6,859 bases of DNA from Luminiphilus sp. Its GTDB lineage: Bacteria > Pseudomonadota > Gammaproteobacteria > Pseudomonadales > Halieaceae. Shown here piece by piece: positions 1 through 6,146 of the stretch. The position numbers and the translations under genes are program-made. Below the pieces are notes generated by a model. That model saw only the letters and a program-made list of their open reading frames with translations, made no database searches and was not told the DNA's origin. Positions within the stretch are counted from its first letter, which is position 1. Every line of letters begins with the position of its first letter. The stretch covers positions 1 through 6,859 of the forward strand of contig JAHEJH010000050.1 in assembly GCA_024638905.1 (NCBI GenBank). Reading direction: 5' to 3'.

Positions 1-2
1 TG

Positions 3-581
3 CTATTGAGCGTGCCCGGCCGCCATCCACTGAATCACGACTGCCTGCTTAATCGACTCAGCGTTCGCTATCCGGGTGTCTCCGCCGTCCATCGCTTGGA
101 TCTCGACACCTCGGGTGTGATGGTCATTCCCCGCCACCGCGAGGCGCTGTCGCGGCTCGCGCGCCAGTTCCAGGAACGCAGAATCGATAAAACCTACATC
201 GCTCGGGTCGCGGGTCACGTCGCCGAGGATGTCGGCGAATGCGATCTGCCACTGATCGCCGACTGGCCCAACCGACCCAAACAAAAAGTCTGTTTTGAGA
301 CGGGAAAGCAATCTTTAACGTGCTGGAAAGTACTGAGTCGTGACGACAACAGCTCGCTACTGGCACTCACCCCCGTGACCGGTCGATCGCACCAGCTGCG
401 GATCCATATGAGAGAGATCGGGCACCCCATTTTGGGCTGCGATTTCTATGCCCCCGACGCCGTGCTGAATGCAGCACCTCGACTGTTGTTGCATGCAACA
501 TCACTGCGATTTAGCCACCCGCTATCGGGAGACATGTTGACCGCCCACTCCCCGGCACCTGCCGCTTTCTATCCATCGTAA
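3..581 (+). CDS. rluA: RluA, dual-specificity RNA pseudouridine synthase (5' end missing)
   Basis: This enzyme isomerises uridine to pseudouridine; E. coli RluA acts on 23S rRNA U746 and on U32 of several tRNAs. The reading frame is open to the left edge, so the start lies outside the window. Compared with the roughly 219-residue E. coli protein as I remember it, about 30 N-terminal residues are missing. The catalytic motif HRLDLDTSG is present, with the essential Asp encoded at 99-101. Further along, the stretch LPLIADWPNRPKQKVC and the segment TGRSHQLRIHM (starting near 379) are near-identical to the RluA subgroup, which separates it from RluC, RluD and TruC. The C-terminal LLLHA motif is also present. 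It ends 25 bases before the DUF2244 gene and may be co-transcribed with it. The family assignment is very secure; the RluA subgroup is likely. Confidence 0.93.
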   Translation, partial: LLSVPGRHPLNHDCLLNRLSVRYPGVSAVHRLDLDTSGVMVIPRHREALSRLARQFQERRIDKTYIARVAGHVAEDVGECDLPLIADWPNRPKQKVCFETGKQSLTCWKVLSRDDNSSLLALTPVTGRSHQLRIHMREIGHPILGCDFYAPDAVLNAAPRLLLHATSLRFSHPLSGDMLTAHSPAPAAFYPS

Positions 582-606
582 GTTTGCATTCCGAGGTATT
601 GGCGAG

Positions 607-1149
607 ATGCATTACCATGCGCTCTCGCGTTATCCGGAGAGCGACGTGGTCCTCGTCAATCAAGCGGGTCAGGAAAAAGTGATTGTGGTCAAACCGAACC
701 ACTCTGCGACCTGGCGCCATAACCTGTGGCTGCTCGCCGCGCTGGCGGTGCCGTCGCTGGGCGCGGGGATTGCTTTTGCGCTCCTGGGCGCATGGCCTAT
801 TTTACCACTGGCAGGCCTTGAGCTAACCGCACTGGCCGGCGCGTTGTACTGGGTCAACTGGAAGCTCGAGTATCGGCACGTTATTCGCCTGACCGACGAG
901 CTCATCACAATTGATAAAGGCTATTTCGTGCCAAAACGCAGCTGGCGTTTTACGCGGGAGGAATCCTCCCTGCGCGTGGTACCCGAGACCCACCATTGGC
1001 AGGGCCCCGAGCTATCGGTACATGACCGCTCATCCGAGACCCGGATCGGTGACTTCCTTAATCGCGAGGAAACCCTGGAATTATTGAGTCTGTTGCGGGC
1101 GGAACTGCGTATTCGCACCCACAGTAGCGATAGCTCTATCAAGGCGTGA
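607..1149 (+). CDS. DUF2244 family membrane protein
   Basis: This is a 180-residue protein of the uncharacterised DUF2244 family. The signature is a PNxS-type motif at residues 30-33, followed by a two-helix hairpin (about residues 39-60 and 64-83) that contains the family's [12 protein letters not shown] stretch. A cytosolic-looking domain follows, with an EYRHVIRL strand and a late FLNREE segment. The molecular function is unknown. The ATG is preceded by GAGG at 593-596 with 10 bases of spacing, which is acceptable. The stop lies four bases before the rimO start, so the two genes are probably translated from one message. No signal peptide is evident, and the first 38 residues are soluble in character. 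Family assignment is from remembered sequence pattern. Confidence 0.82.
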   Translation: MHYHALSRYPESDVVLVNQAGQEKVIVVKPNHSATWRHNLWLLAALAVPSLGAGIAFALLGAWPILPLAGLELTALAGALYWVNWKLEYRHVIRLTDELITIDKGYFVPKRSWRFTREESSLRVVPETHHWQGPELSVHDRSSETRIGDFLNREETLELLSLLRAELRIRTHSSDSSIKA

Positions 1150-1153
1150 GACG

Positions 1154-2503
1154 ATGACGCATTCGAACGTAGGTACAGCAGAGACTGAGGGCGGCGAAAA
1201 GGTCGGCTTCATCTCGTTGGGTTGCCCCAAAGCGCTGGTCGACTCCGAGCGGATCCTGACCCAGCTCCGCATAGAGGGATACGAAATTACCCCTCACTAC
1301 GAGGACGCGGGAGTGGTCATCGTCAACACCTGCGGGTTTATCGATGCCGCCAAGGAGGAGAGTCTCGAGGCGATTGGCGAGGCCATCAGCGAGAACGGTC
1401 GGGTGCTGGTCACGGGTTGCATGGGTCGTGGCGAGGACGCCGAAACCATTCGCGCCCGACACCCCAAAGTGCTGGGCATCAGCGGCCCGGCCGCCTACGA
1501 AGAGGTATTGGGGACGGTGCGAGAGGTGCTGCCGAATCGTCACCAGCCAGACCCGCTGGTTGACCTCATTCCGGCTCAAGGCGTCAAACTGACGCCGCGA
1601 CACTATGCCTATCTCAAGATCAGCGAGGGCTGTAACCACCGCTGCCGGTTCTGCATCATCCCCAGTATTCGCGGGGATCTGGTCAGTCGCCCCATTGGCT
1701 CGGTGATGGATGAAGCCGAAGGCTTGGTGCGAGCTGGCGTGCGCGAACTGCTGGTCGTATCCCAGGACACGAGCGCCTACGGCGTTGACCTCAAATATCA
1801 GACCGACTTTTGGCAAGGCCGACCACTGAAATCGAATCTGGAGAGCCTGGCCTCCGCGCTGTCAGAGCTCGGCATCTGGGTTCGTCTGCACTACGTGTAC
1901 CCCTACCCCCATGTTGATGCGCTGATTCCCATGATGGCCGAGGGCAAGCTGCTCCCCTATATCGACATGCCGCTCCAGCACGGCGCTCAAAGCGTGTTGC
2001 AGCGCATGAAGCGGCCCGCGGCGACAGAGAAAACGCTGGATCGGATCGCCCGCTGGCGGGACCTGTGCCCCGATCTGACCATCCGCTCCACCTTCATTGT
2101 GGGCTACCCCGGAGAGACCGAGGCTGAGTTTGAGACGCTACTCCAATTTATCGAGACGGCACAGCTAGATCGTGTTGGCTGCTTCCAATACTCGGCTGTT
2201 AAAGGCGCCGCGGCGAACGAGCTGCCCGACCCCGTGCCTGAAGAGATTAAAGCGGATCGCTGGGAGCAGTTCATGGCGCTCCAACAGTCGATCAGCGCCA
2301 GCAAGCTCCAGCGCAAAGTGGGTACGACGCAACAGATTCTGATCGACACGGTATCGGACGAGGGATCAACGGGTCGGACGCGAGCTGACGCACCCGAGAT
2401 CGATGGCGTGGTGCATCTGCCGGGTGTGACCGAATTTCAGCCGGGCGAGCTGGTGGAGGCTGAGATTACCGATGCCGATGAATACGACCTATGGGTGTCA
2501 TGA
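1154..2503 (+). CDS. rimO: RimO, ribosomal protein S12 methylthiotransferase
   Basis: This radical-SAM enzyme adds a methylthio group to the beta-carbon of a conserved aspartate of ribosomal protein S12 (Asp88/89 in E. coli). The order of domains is clear. The N-terminal UPF0004 domain carries three cluster cysteines at C24, C60 and C89. The radical-SAM core has the CxxxCxxC motif at C160, C164 and C167, within the sequence [13 protein letters not shown]-terminal TRAM domain lies at about residues 380-449. RimO-specific stretches, such as [10 protein letters not shown] and [14 protein letters not shown], distinguish it from MiaB. The length of 449 residues is close to E. coli RimO (about 441). 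It follows the DUF2244 gene by four bases and precedes the RsmE gene by 16 bases, consistent with an operon of ribosome-maturation genes. No key residue is missing. Confidence 0.97.
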   Translation: MTHSNVGTAETEGGEKVGFISLGCPKALVDSERILTQLRIEGYEITPHYEDAGVVIVNTCGFIDAAKEESLEAIGEAISENGRVLVTGCMGRGEDAETIRARHPKVLGISGPAAYEEVLGTVREVLPNRHQPDPLVDLIPAQGVKLTPRHYAYLKISEGCNHRCRFCIIPSIRGDLVSRPIGSVMDEAEGLVRAGVRELLVVSQDTSAYGVDLKYQTDFWQGRPLKSNLESLASALSELGIWVRLHYVYPYPHVDALIPMMAEGKLLPYIDMPLQHGAQSVLQRMKRPAATEKTLDRIARWRDLCPDLTIRSTFIVGYPGETEAEFETLLQFIETAQLDRVGCFQYSAVKGAAANELPDPVPEEIKADRWEQFMALQQSISASKLQRKVGTTQQILIDTVSDEGSTGRTRADAPEIDGVVHLPGVTEFQPGELVEAEITDADEYDLWVS

Positions 2504-2519
2504 GCGTCGCCAGTCATCC

Positions 2520-3245
2520 ATGAATATTATTTTGCTCGCGCCCGAGGACTGGCTCGACGAGAACACAGTGTGCCTAGACGACCGTCGTCACGAGCACATC
2601 CGCGGCATCCTTAAGGCGCAGATGGGTGAGTCCTTGCGAGTAGGGTTGCTGGGTGGGCTGAGGGGCAGCGGCACGGTGGTCAAACTGTCTGACGAGCACA
2701 CCCACCTTCAGGTTGACCTCGTCGATCCTCCCCTGCCCCGGCACCCCTGTGACCTCATCCTGGCTCTCCCCCGGCCGAAAATGCTGCGTAGAGTATTCCG
2801 GACGGCAGCTGAAATGGGGGTCGCTCACGTTTATTTGATCAACAGCGCACGCGTGGAGAAAAGTTACTGGCAGAGTCCACTCTTGCGACCTGATCGCGTC
2901 GACGCGGCACTGACTGCCGGGCTGCAGCGCGCAGGGGATACCGTATTGCCGCAGGTTCATCTGCACCCGCGCTTCAAACCGTTTATTGAGGACCAGCTAC
3001 CGGGACTCCTCGGATCGGGAGCGTGTTGGATCGCGCACCCCGGTGCACCCGAGGCGCTGGCAACTCAGTCAGGCGAAGGGCTGATCATGCTGGGCCCGGA
3101 GGGCGGTTTTATTCCCTACGAGGTCGAACTGGCGCAGTCTATGGGAGCCCAAGCCGTGCGTTTAAGCGACCGGATACTGAGCGTTGATACGGCGGTCACC
3201 GCTGCGCTGAGTCAATCTGCTCGCGCGCTAGTGCCCTGCTTGTGA
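2520..3245 (+). CDS. rsmE: RsmE-family 16S rRNA m3U1498 methyltransferase
   Basis: RsmE methylates N3 of U1498 in 16S rRNA using S-adenosylmethionine and belongs to the knotted SPOUT superfamily. From the ATG at 2520 the protein has 241 residues, matching the usual length of about 243. That start gives the typical MNIILL beginning; an ATG 48 bases upstream (2472) would overlap rimO and add an unrelated tail. The N-terminal PUA-like part includes [25 protein letters not shown]. The SAM-binding knot contains LGPEGGF at residues 191-197 and DRILSVDTA at 217-225. Most RsmE proteins read close to GxRILRxETA there, so this copy departs at two usually conserved positions. Segments such as [11 protein letters not shown] and [12 protein letters not shown] resemble a gammaproteobacterial RsmE subgroup. 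Whether it is the only RsmE of the organism cannot be seen here. Its end overlaps the convergent msrA by 18 bases. Confidence 0.88.
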   Translation: MNIILLAPEDWLDENTVCLDDRRHEHIRGILKAQMGESLRVGLLGGLRGSGTVVKLSDEHTHLQVDLVDPPLPRHPCDLILALPRPKMLRRVFRTAAEMGVAHVYLINSARVEKSYWQSPLLRPDRVDAALTAGLQRAGDTVLPQVHLHPRFKPFIEDQLPGLLGSGACWIAHPGAPEALATQSGEGLIMLGPEGGFIPYEVELAQSMGAQAVRLSDRILSVDTAVTAALSQSARALVPCL

Positions 3246-3899
3246 CGCGACGCCCGTGGCGATCGGACACACGACACCGGTCCCACCCATGCCGCAATAT
3301 CCGGCCGGATTTTTATGCAGATACTGCTGATGGTAGTCCTCGGCAAAATAAAACTTCGGGGCGGGCAGAATTTCTGTGGTGATGTCGCCGTAGCCCGCTG
3401 AAGTCAACGCAGGCTGATAGGCGTCGAGGCTGGCCCGCGCTGCGGTCTCCTGTGCGTCGCCGTGGCAATAAATACCCGAACGATACTGGGTACCCCAATC
3501 ATTGCCCTGACGCATACCCTGAGTGGGATCATGATTTTCCCAAAAAACCCCGAGGAGCGTTTCGTAGCTGACGTCTACAGGATCAAAAACCACCAGCACA
3601 ACCTCGTTGTGCCCCGTCTGGCCGCTACACACTTCTTTGTAAGTCGGGTTCGGTGTCTGGCCTGCGGCGTAGCCGACCGCAGTGGTAACGGCCCCGGGAA
3701 GCTGCCAAAACAGACGCTCTACTCCCCAAAAGCAGCCCATACCAAACAGCGCCTGCTCGAGGTGCGCCGCATAAGGCGGTAGCAACGGCACATCCAATAC
3801 GGCATGCCAATCTGTGATCGGCATCGCCTCGGCCCGGCCTGGCAAGGCGCTATCTGCATCCGGCAGCGCGTGCTTCCTGCGAATATCCATCCAATTCAT
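3228..3899 (-). CDS. msrA: MsrA, peptide-methionine (S)-S-oxide reductase
   Basis: MsrA reduces the S-epimer of methionine sulfoxide in proteins and free methionine, using thioredoxin, and so repairs oxidative damage. The protein has 223 residues; E. coli MsrA has about 212 and shares the long N-terminal extension with an ALPGR motif. The catalytic cysteine is C56 in the GCFWG motif. The C-terminal resolving cysteines appear to be C202 (in GYCGMGG) and C211; the second is one residue further away than I recall for E. coli. The stretches [30 protein letters not shown] and HQQYLHKNP are classic MsrA. The start at 3899 has a GAGG ribosome-binding site at 3907-3910 with seven bases of spacing. 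It is divergent from the genes to its right, and its tail overlaps rsmE. Cytosolic; no signal peptide is seen. Confidence 0.97.
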   Translation of the reverse strand: MNWMDIRRKHALPDADSALPGRAEAMPITDWHAVLDVPLLPPYAAHLEQALFGMGCFWGVERLFWQLPGAVTTAVGYAAGQTPNPTYKEVCSGQTGHNEVVLVVFDPVDVSYETLLGVFWENHDPTQGMRQGNDWGTQYRSGIYCHGDAQETAARASLDAYQPALTSAGYGDITTEILPAPKFYFAEDYHQQYLHKNPAGYCGMGGTGVVCPIATGVASQAGH

Positions 3900-3946
3900 G
3901 TTTTTACCTCAATAATCCGCCCAGTGGCAGGTGCTCCCGTATTTTT

Positions 3947-3970
3947 GTCATAATAGCCGGCTATTTTGAC
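3947..3970. promoter_or_regulatory. 24-base near-perfect inverted repeat, candidate operator
   Basis: This site reads GTCA, t, AATAGCC, GGCTATT, t, TGAC. The two halves are exact reverse complements except for one t/t pair. The central 14 bases (3952-3965) form a perfect palindrome. The site lies in the divergent gap between msrA and the small gene to its right, and sits over the predicted msrA promoter. That is the usual position for a dimeric repressor or activator. The regulator is not identified. It is not a good terminator because no T-tract follows either arm. Confidence 0.6.
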
Positions 3971-3979
3971 GACTGACAG
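3950..3979 (-). promoter_or_regulatory. Predicted sigma-70 promoter of msrA
   Basis: On the - strand a -35-like CTGTCA (complement of 3974-3979, four of six consensus bases) is followed, after an 18-base spacer, by a -10-like TATTAT (complement of 3950-3955, five of six). The expected transcription start is near 3943, giving a leader of about 44 bases before the msrA ATG. The 24-base inverted repeat covers the -10 and most of the spacer. The -35 match is weak, so the assignment is tentative. Confidence 0.4.
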
Positions 3980-4033
3980 TGAATCCCGCCCGGGGAATGA
4001 GGCTGCACAAGTGGTGGCCGCCCGACAGGAAAG

Positions 4034-4047
4034 CCTGCGTACGCAGG
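4034..4047 (+). repeat. 14-base perfect palindrome upstream of the 68-residue ORF
   Basis: The sequence CCTGCGTACGCAGG is a perfect palindrome ending seven bases before the GGAGG ribosome-binding site of the next gene. As DNA it could be a protein-binding site. As RNA it could form a five-base-pair stem with a GUAC loop. No function can be assigned from the sequence. Confidence 0.4.
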
Positions 4048-4064
4048 TGGCGGGGGAGGAAAAC

Positions 4065-4271
4065 ATGATGACACAGACAAAACGCGAACCCTTCAATGCG
4101 GGTGACTTCTCAAGCCGCAAACTCATGGAGTTGGTCAGCGGCGATCGCGACGGTAACCGCCTGACACTCGACCAGGAGGCGCTCGACGCAGTGGTCTCCG
4201 AGCTGGCAAGCCGACGCCACTATCTTCGCGAGCTCCGCGATCGCGGACTGCTCGCGCCCCGCGCGTCCTAG
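4065..4271 (+). CDS. Small protein of unknown function (68 residues)
   Basis: I do not recognise a family. The ATG at 4065 (or the adjacent one at 4068) follows a strong ribosome-binding site, GGAGG at 4055-4059, with 5 or 8 bases of spacing. The frame is open back to a TTG at 3966, but that start lacks a ribosome-binding site and lies inside the operator-like palindrome, so the short form is preferred. The product is charged and probably helical, with a region NAGDFSSRKLMELVSG followed by LTLDQEALDAVVSELASRRHYL. It has no membrane segment, signal peptide or cysteine. It ends with TAG in the same reading frame as the following VWA gene and ten bases before that gene's probable start, so the two are likely translationally coupled. 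It could also be an adaptor to the VWA or J-domain protein; this is inference. Confidence 0.68.
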   Translation: MMTQTKREPFNAGDFSSRKLMELVSGDRDGNRLTLDQEALDAVVSELASRRHYLRELRDRGLLAPRAS

Positions 4272-4273
4272 GG
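4270..4273 (+). promoter_or_regulatory. Ribosome-binding site supporting an ATT start
   Basis: AGGG overlaps the TAG stop of the 68-residue gene and is seven bases before the ATT at 4281. This spacing is ideal and is the main local evidence that translation of the VWA protein begins at ATT. The overlap with the upstream stop suggests termination-reinitiation coupling. Confidence 0.45.
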
Positions 4274-4280
4274 CACTCTC

Positions 4281-4973
4281 ATTCCAAAAGATCTTGACCG
4301 CCCCCGCTCGGGCGACGTCGCGACGTTCTTAAGACAAACCCGGGCCATTCAGGCGGTCACGCAACGCCAGGCACGCCTGATCTTTGCCCTCGACGCCACC
4401 GCAAGCCGCGAGCCAACCTGGGTGCAGGCAAAAGCACTGCATAGCGAACTGTTTAGCGCCGCGGCAGAAGCCACTTCATTGGCGGTTCAGCTTTGCTATT
4501 ACCGGGGCATGGGCCAGTTCCAGTCTAGCCACTGGCTCACCGAACCGGGCGCGCTACTCGACCAGATGAGCGGCGTGACCTGTGAAGCCGGCATCACGCA
4601 GATCAGCACAGTGCTAGAACATGCGCTGGCCGCGGGGTCTGCGTCGCAGCCCATTCGCGCGCTCATCTTCGTCGGTGATGCCTGCGAGGAAGCACCGGAA
4701 CCCCTATTGTCACTTGCTGGGCAGTGCGGCATCAAAAAACTGCCGCTATTTCTATTTCAGGAAGGCAACGACGCCACCGCCCGCGCCGTCTTCCAGCGCA
4801 TGGCTCAGATCAGTGGCGGCGCCACCGTGCCGTTTGATGCCAGCAGTGCCGATCGTTTACGACACCTTTTGGGTGCCGTGGCGCGTTTCGCGCGCGGCGG
4901 ACTGAAAGCGCTCCGGGACAGCGGCACTGCCGGCGATCGACTGCTACTGGAAGAGTTGGAAAAAGGACCGTAG
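4281..4973 (+). CDS. VWA-like domain protein paired with a J-domain protein (probable ATT start)
   Basis: From the ATT at 4281 the protein would have 230 residues. It has a von Willebrand factor A-like fold: LIFALDATAS at residues 33-42 gives a DxTxS variant of the metal-ion (MIDAS) site with D38, T40 and S42. GITQ follows at 104-107 and ALIFVGDACEE at 127-137. The stretch LAVQLCYYRGMGQFQSSHW and the final LRHLLGAVARFARGGLKAL match a family I recall from Alphaproteobacteria, where it is commonly encoded just before a membrane J-domain protein, as here. Those homologs begin about 32 residues before LIFA, which is exactly where the ATT falls. No ATG, GTG or TTG exists in frame between the upstream TAG (4269-4271) and the GTG at 4422. 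That GTG is unusable because it would cut off the MIDAS strand. The biochemical role is unknown; it is probably cytosolic. Readthrough of the TAG is the alternative explanation. Confidence 0.8.
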   Translation: MPKDLDRPRSGDVATFLRQTRAIQAVTQRQARLIFALDATASREPTWVQAKALHSELFSAAAEATSLAVQLCYYRGMGQFQSSHWLTEPGALLDQMSGVTCEAGITQISTVLEHALAAGSASQPIRALIFVGDACEEAPEPLLSLAGQCGIKKLPLFLFQEGNDATARAVFQRMAQISGGATVPFDASSADRLRHLLGAVARFARGGLKALRDSGTAGDRLLLEELEKGP

Positions 4974-5044
4974 CGCTGCACCAAAACCGATATCATTACG
5001 AATCCGTTGCCTAGTAGACCCACGACACAGGAACCCTCAGTCAC

Positions 5045-5761
5045 GTGCCAAGAATGATTTTGCTTCTCGCCGTCGCCCTGACCCTGATCATTTTGATCCG
5101 ACGTGCCCAGCGACAACCGCCACACAAACGGCGCGGCGCGTACCTACAGATTATCCTCGGCAGCGCCGTTGTCGGGGTCATCATCCTGACCCTCATGGGC
5201 AAGATGCACTGGATCGGTGCCGCAGTGACCGGAGCCCTAGTACTTGCCCGTCAAACGTTGCCTCTGCTCATCCGCATTCTGCCCATGCTGGGAGGGTTGC
5301 GCGGTCAAAACACCCATGCAGCAGGAAAACAATCCGAGGTGTCATCGCGCATCCTGAAAATGACGCTCGATCATGACAGCGGCGATCTGAGTGGCGTGGT
5401 ACTCGAGGGCACCTATCGGGACTGGCTGCTCGAAGAACTGGATCGCGAGCAACTCGATGACTTGATGGCGTTCTGCCAGCAAGAAGATGCCGACTCCGCG
5501 CAGCTGTTGGGCAGCTATCTTGAGCAGAGATTCCCCGATGACGCGGGTCATACCGAGCACAACACCCATGCGGGCTCCGCCAACGCGACCGGTCTGACGC
5601 GGGCGGAGGCCCTCGCGGTGCTTGGGCTTGGAGAGGCGGCCAGCGAGGAGGACATCGTCGCGGCACATCGCGCACTGATTCAGAAGCTGCACCCGGATCG
5701 CGGGGGGAACGACTATCTGGCGGCGAAAATAAACGAAGCCAAGGATTTTTTAATCGATTGA
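5045..5761 (+). CDS. Membrane-anchored J-domain (DnaJ-like) co-chaperone
   Basis: This 238-residue protein has an N-terminal membrane region and a C-terminal J domain, an arrangement like Tim14/DNAJC19-type proteins. Hydrophobic segments lie at about residues 4-18, 33-51 and 56-83, with a basic stretch (RRAQRQPPHKRR) between the first two. The middle region, SSRILKMTLDHDSGDLSGVVLEG, is characteristic of the bacterial proteins paired with the VWA family. The J domain occupies about residues 184-238. It has the HPD tripeptide at 216-218 in KLHPDRGGNDYLAAKINEAKDFL, so it should stimulate a DnaK ATPase. It ends right after helix III, which is usual for this type. The start is GTG at 5045, with AGGA at 5029-5032 upstream (12 bases of spacing); ATG at 5054 is also possible. 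It follows the VWA gene by 71 bases with no terminator between them. Confidence 0.9.
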   Translation: MPRMILLLAVALTLIILIRRAQRQPPHKRRGAYLQIILGSAVVGVIILTLMGKMHWIGAAVTGALVLARQTLPLLIRILPMLGGLRGQNTHAAGKQSEVSSRILKMTLDHDSGDLSGVVLEGTYRDWLLEELDREQLDDLMAFCQQEDADSAQLLGSYLEQRFPDDAGHTEHNTHAGSANATGLTRAEALAVLGLGEAASEEDIVAAHRALIQKLHPDRGGNDYLAAKINEAKDFLID

Positions 5762-5825
5762 GCGGTCATAGATTGCCGAGGTGGGTATTCGGCGGAGCCA
5801 GAGCGACGCGTAAAGGAGCGAGACC

Positions 5826-6116
5826 ATGAGCGGTGCGTTTGTCATACGCAACCAGTTGGGCCACTACTGGGGCAAGTCGGGTAGTTGGGTCAAGGGAGGA
5901 CGGGCTGGGCAGGTAGCCTGCTGGACTCACAGGGATGAAGCCGTGAATACCCTGTTCGAGCTGGGCTCTCAAAACACCGATCTTCGGGGCGAAGTGATGT
6001 TGACCGAAACGGAGGATCAGCTCCCCAAAAATCTGGAAATTAGCCCGCACCCTGTACCCAAACCCGATAAGGGCGGCGACCTTGAAAACGATGAGGAAGA
6101 CCCCATTAATGACTGA
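5826..6116 (+). CDS. Small conserved-looking protein of unknown function (96 residues)
   Basis: I cannot name a family with confidence, although the beginning (FVIRNQLGHYWGKSGSWV followed by a DEAVNTLFEL segment) resembles small uncharacterised gammaproteobacterial proteins. The ATG follows a near-consensus AAGGAG at 5813-5818 with seven bases of spacing, so it is probably translated. Residues 1-60 appear to form a compact domain of beta strands plus one helix. Residues from about 72 on are proline-rich and strongly acidic (DLENDEEDPIND) and probably disordered. There is no signal peptide or membrane segment, and one cysteine. It sits 64 bases after the J-domain gene and 30 bases before htpX. 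Its last codons overlap a heat-shock promoter match, which may partly shape the C-terminal sequence. Confidence 0.72.
   Translation: MSGAFVIRNQLGHYWGKSGSWVKGGRAGQVACWTHRDEAVNTLFELGSQNTDLRGEVMLTETEDQLPKNLEISPHPVPKPDKGGDLENDEEDPIND
6081..6106 (+). promoter_or_regulatory. Sigma-32 (RpoH) heat-shock promoter of htpX
   Basis: CTTGAA at 6081-6086 (followed by AA) and CCCCAT at 6101-6106 (followed by TAA) are separated by 14 bases. This matches the E. coli RpoH consensus of CTTGAAA, a short spacer and CCCCATnT in both elements and in spacing. Transcription should begin near 6113-6116, giving a leader of about 32 bases ahead of the htpX ATG. E. coli htpX is a known sigma-32 regulon member. The promoter lies inside the 3' end of the 96-residue ORF. 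Confidence 0.78.
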
Positions 6117-6146
6117 GCATGCGGTGTTTTTTCTGGAGCGCACAAG

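Noticed and set aside
424..432. CCCCATTTT inside rluA as a heat-shock -10 element
   Set aside because: No CTTGAA-like -35 element lies at the required distance upstream.
1139..1816. 225-codon open frame antisense to rimO
   Set aside because: It is a complementary-frame shadow of a certain rimO gene. Its sequence shows no recognisable domain and no ribosome-binding site supports it.
2472..2519. Upstream ATG giving RsmE a 16-residue extension
   Set aside because: It would overlap the rimO end, and the added residues match nothing in the family. The ATG at 2520 gives the typical MNIILL start and normal length.
3193..3203. Short inverted repeat near the end of rsmE as a possible terminator
   Set aside because: The stem is only five base pairs, it lies inside coding sequence, and no T-tract follows.
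3966..4064. TTG start extending the 68-residue protein by 33 residues
   Set aside because: There is no ribosome-binding site before it, it lies inside the 24-base palindrome, and a strong ribosome-binding site serves the ATG at 4065/4068.
4141..4244. Two GCGATCGC octamers (4141-4148 and 4237-4244), like the cyanobacterial HIP1 repeat
   Set aside because: Only two copies were noticed, the gene content is not cyanobacterial, and GATC within GC-rich codons such as Asp-Arg explains them.
4422..4424. GTG as the start of the VWA protein
   Set aside because: It would remove the LIFALDATAS strand that carries the metal-site residues, and no ribosome-binding site of good quality precedes it.
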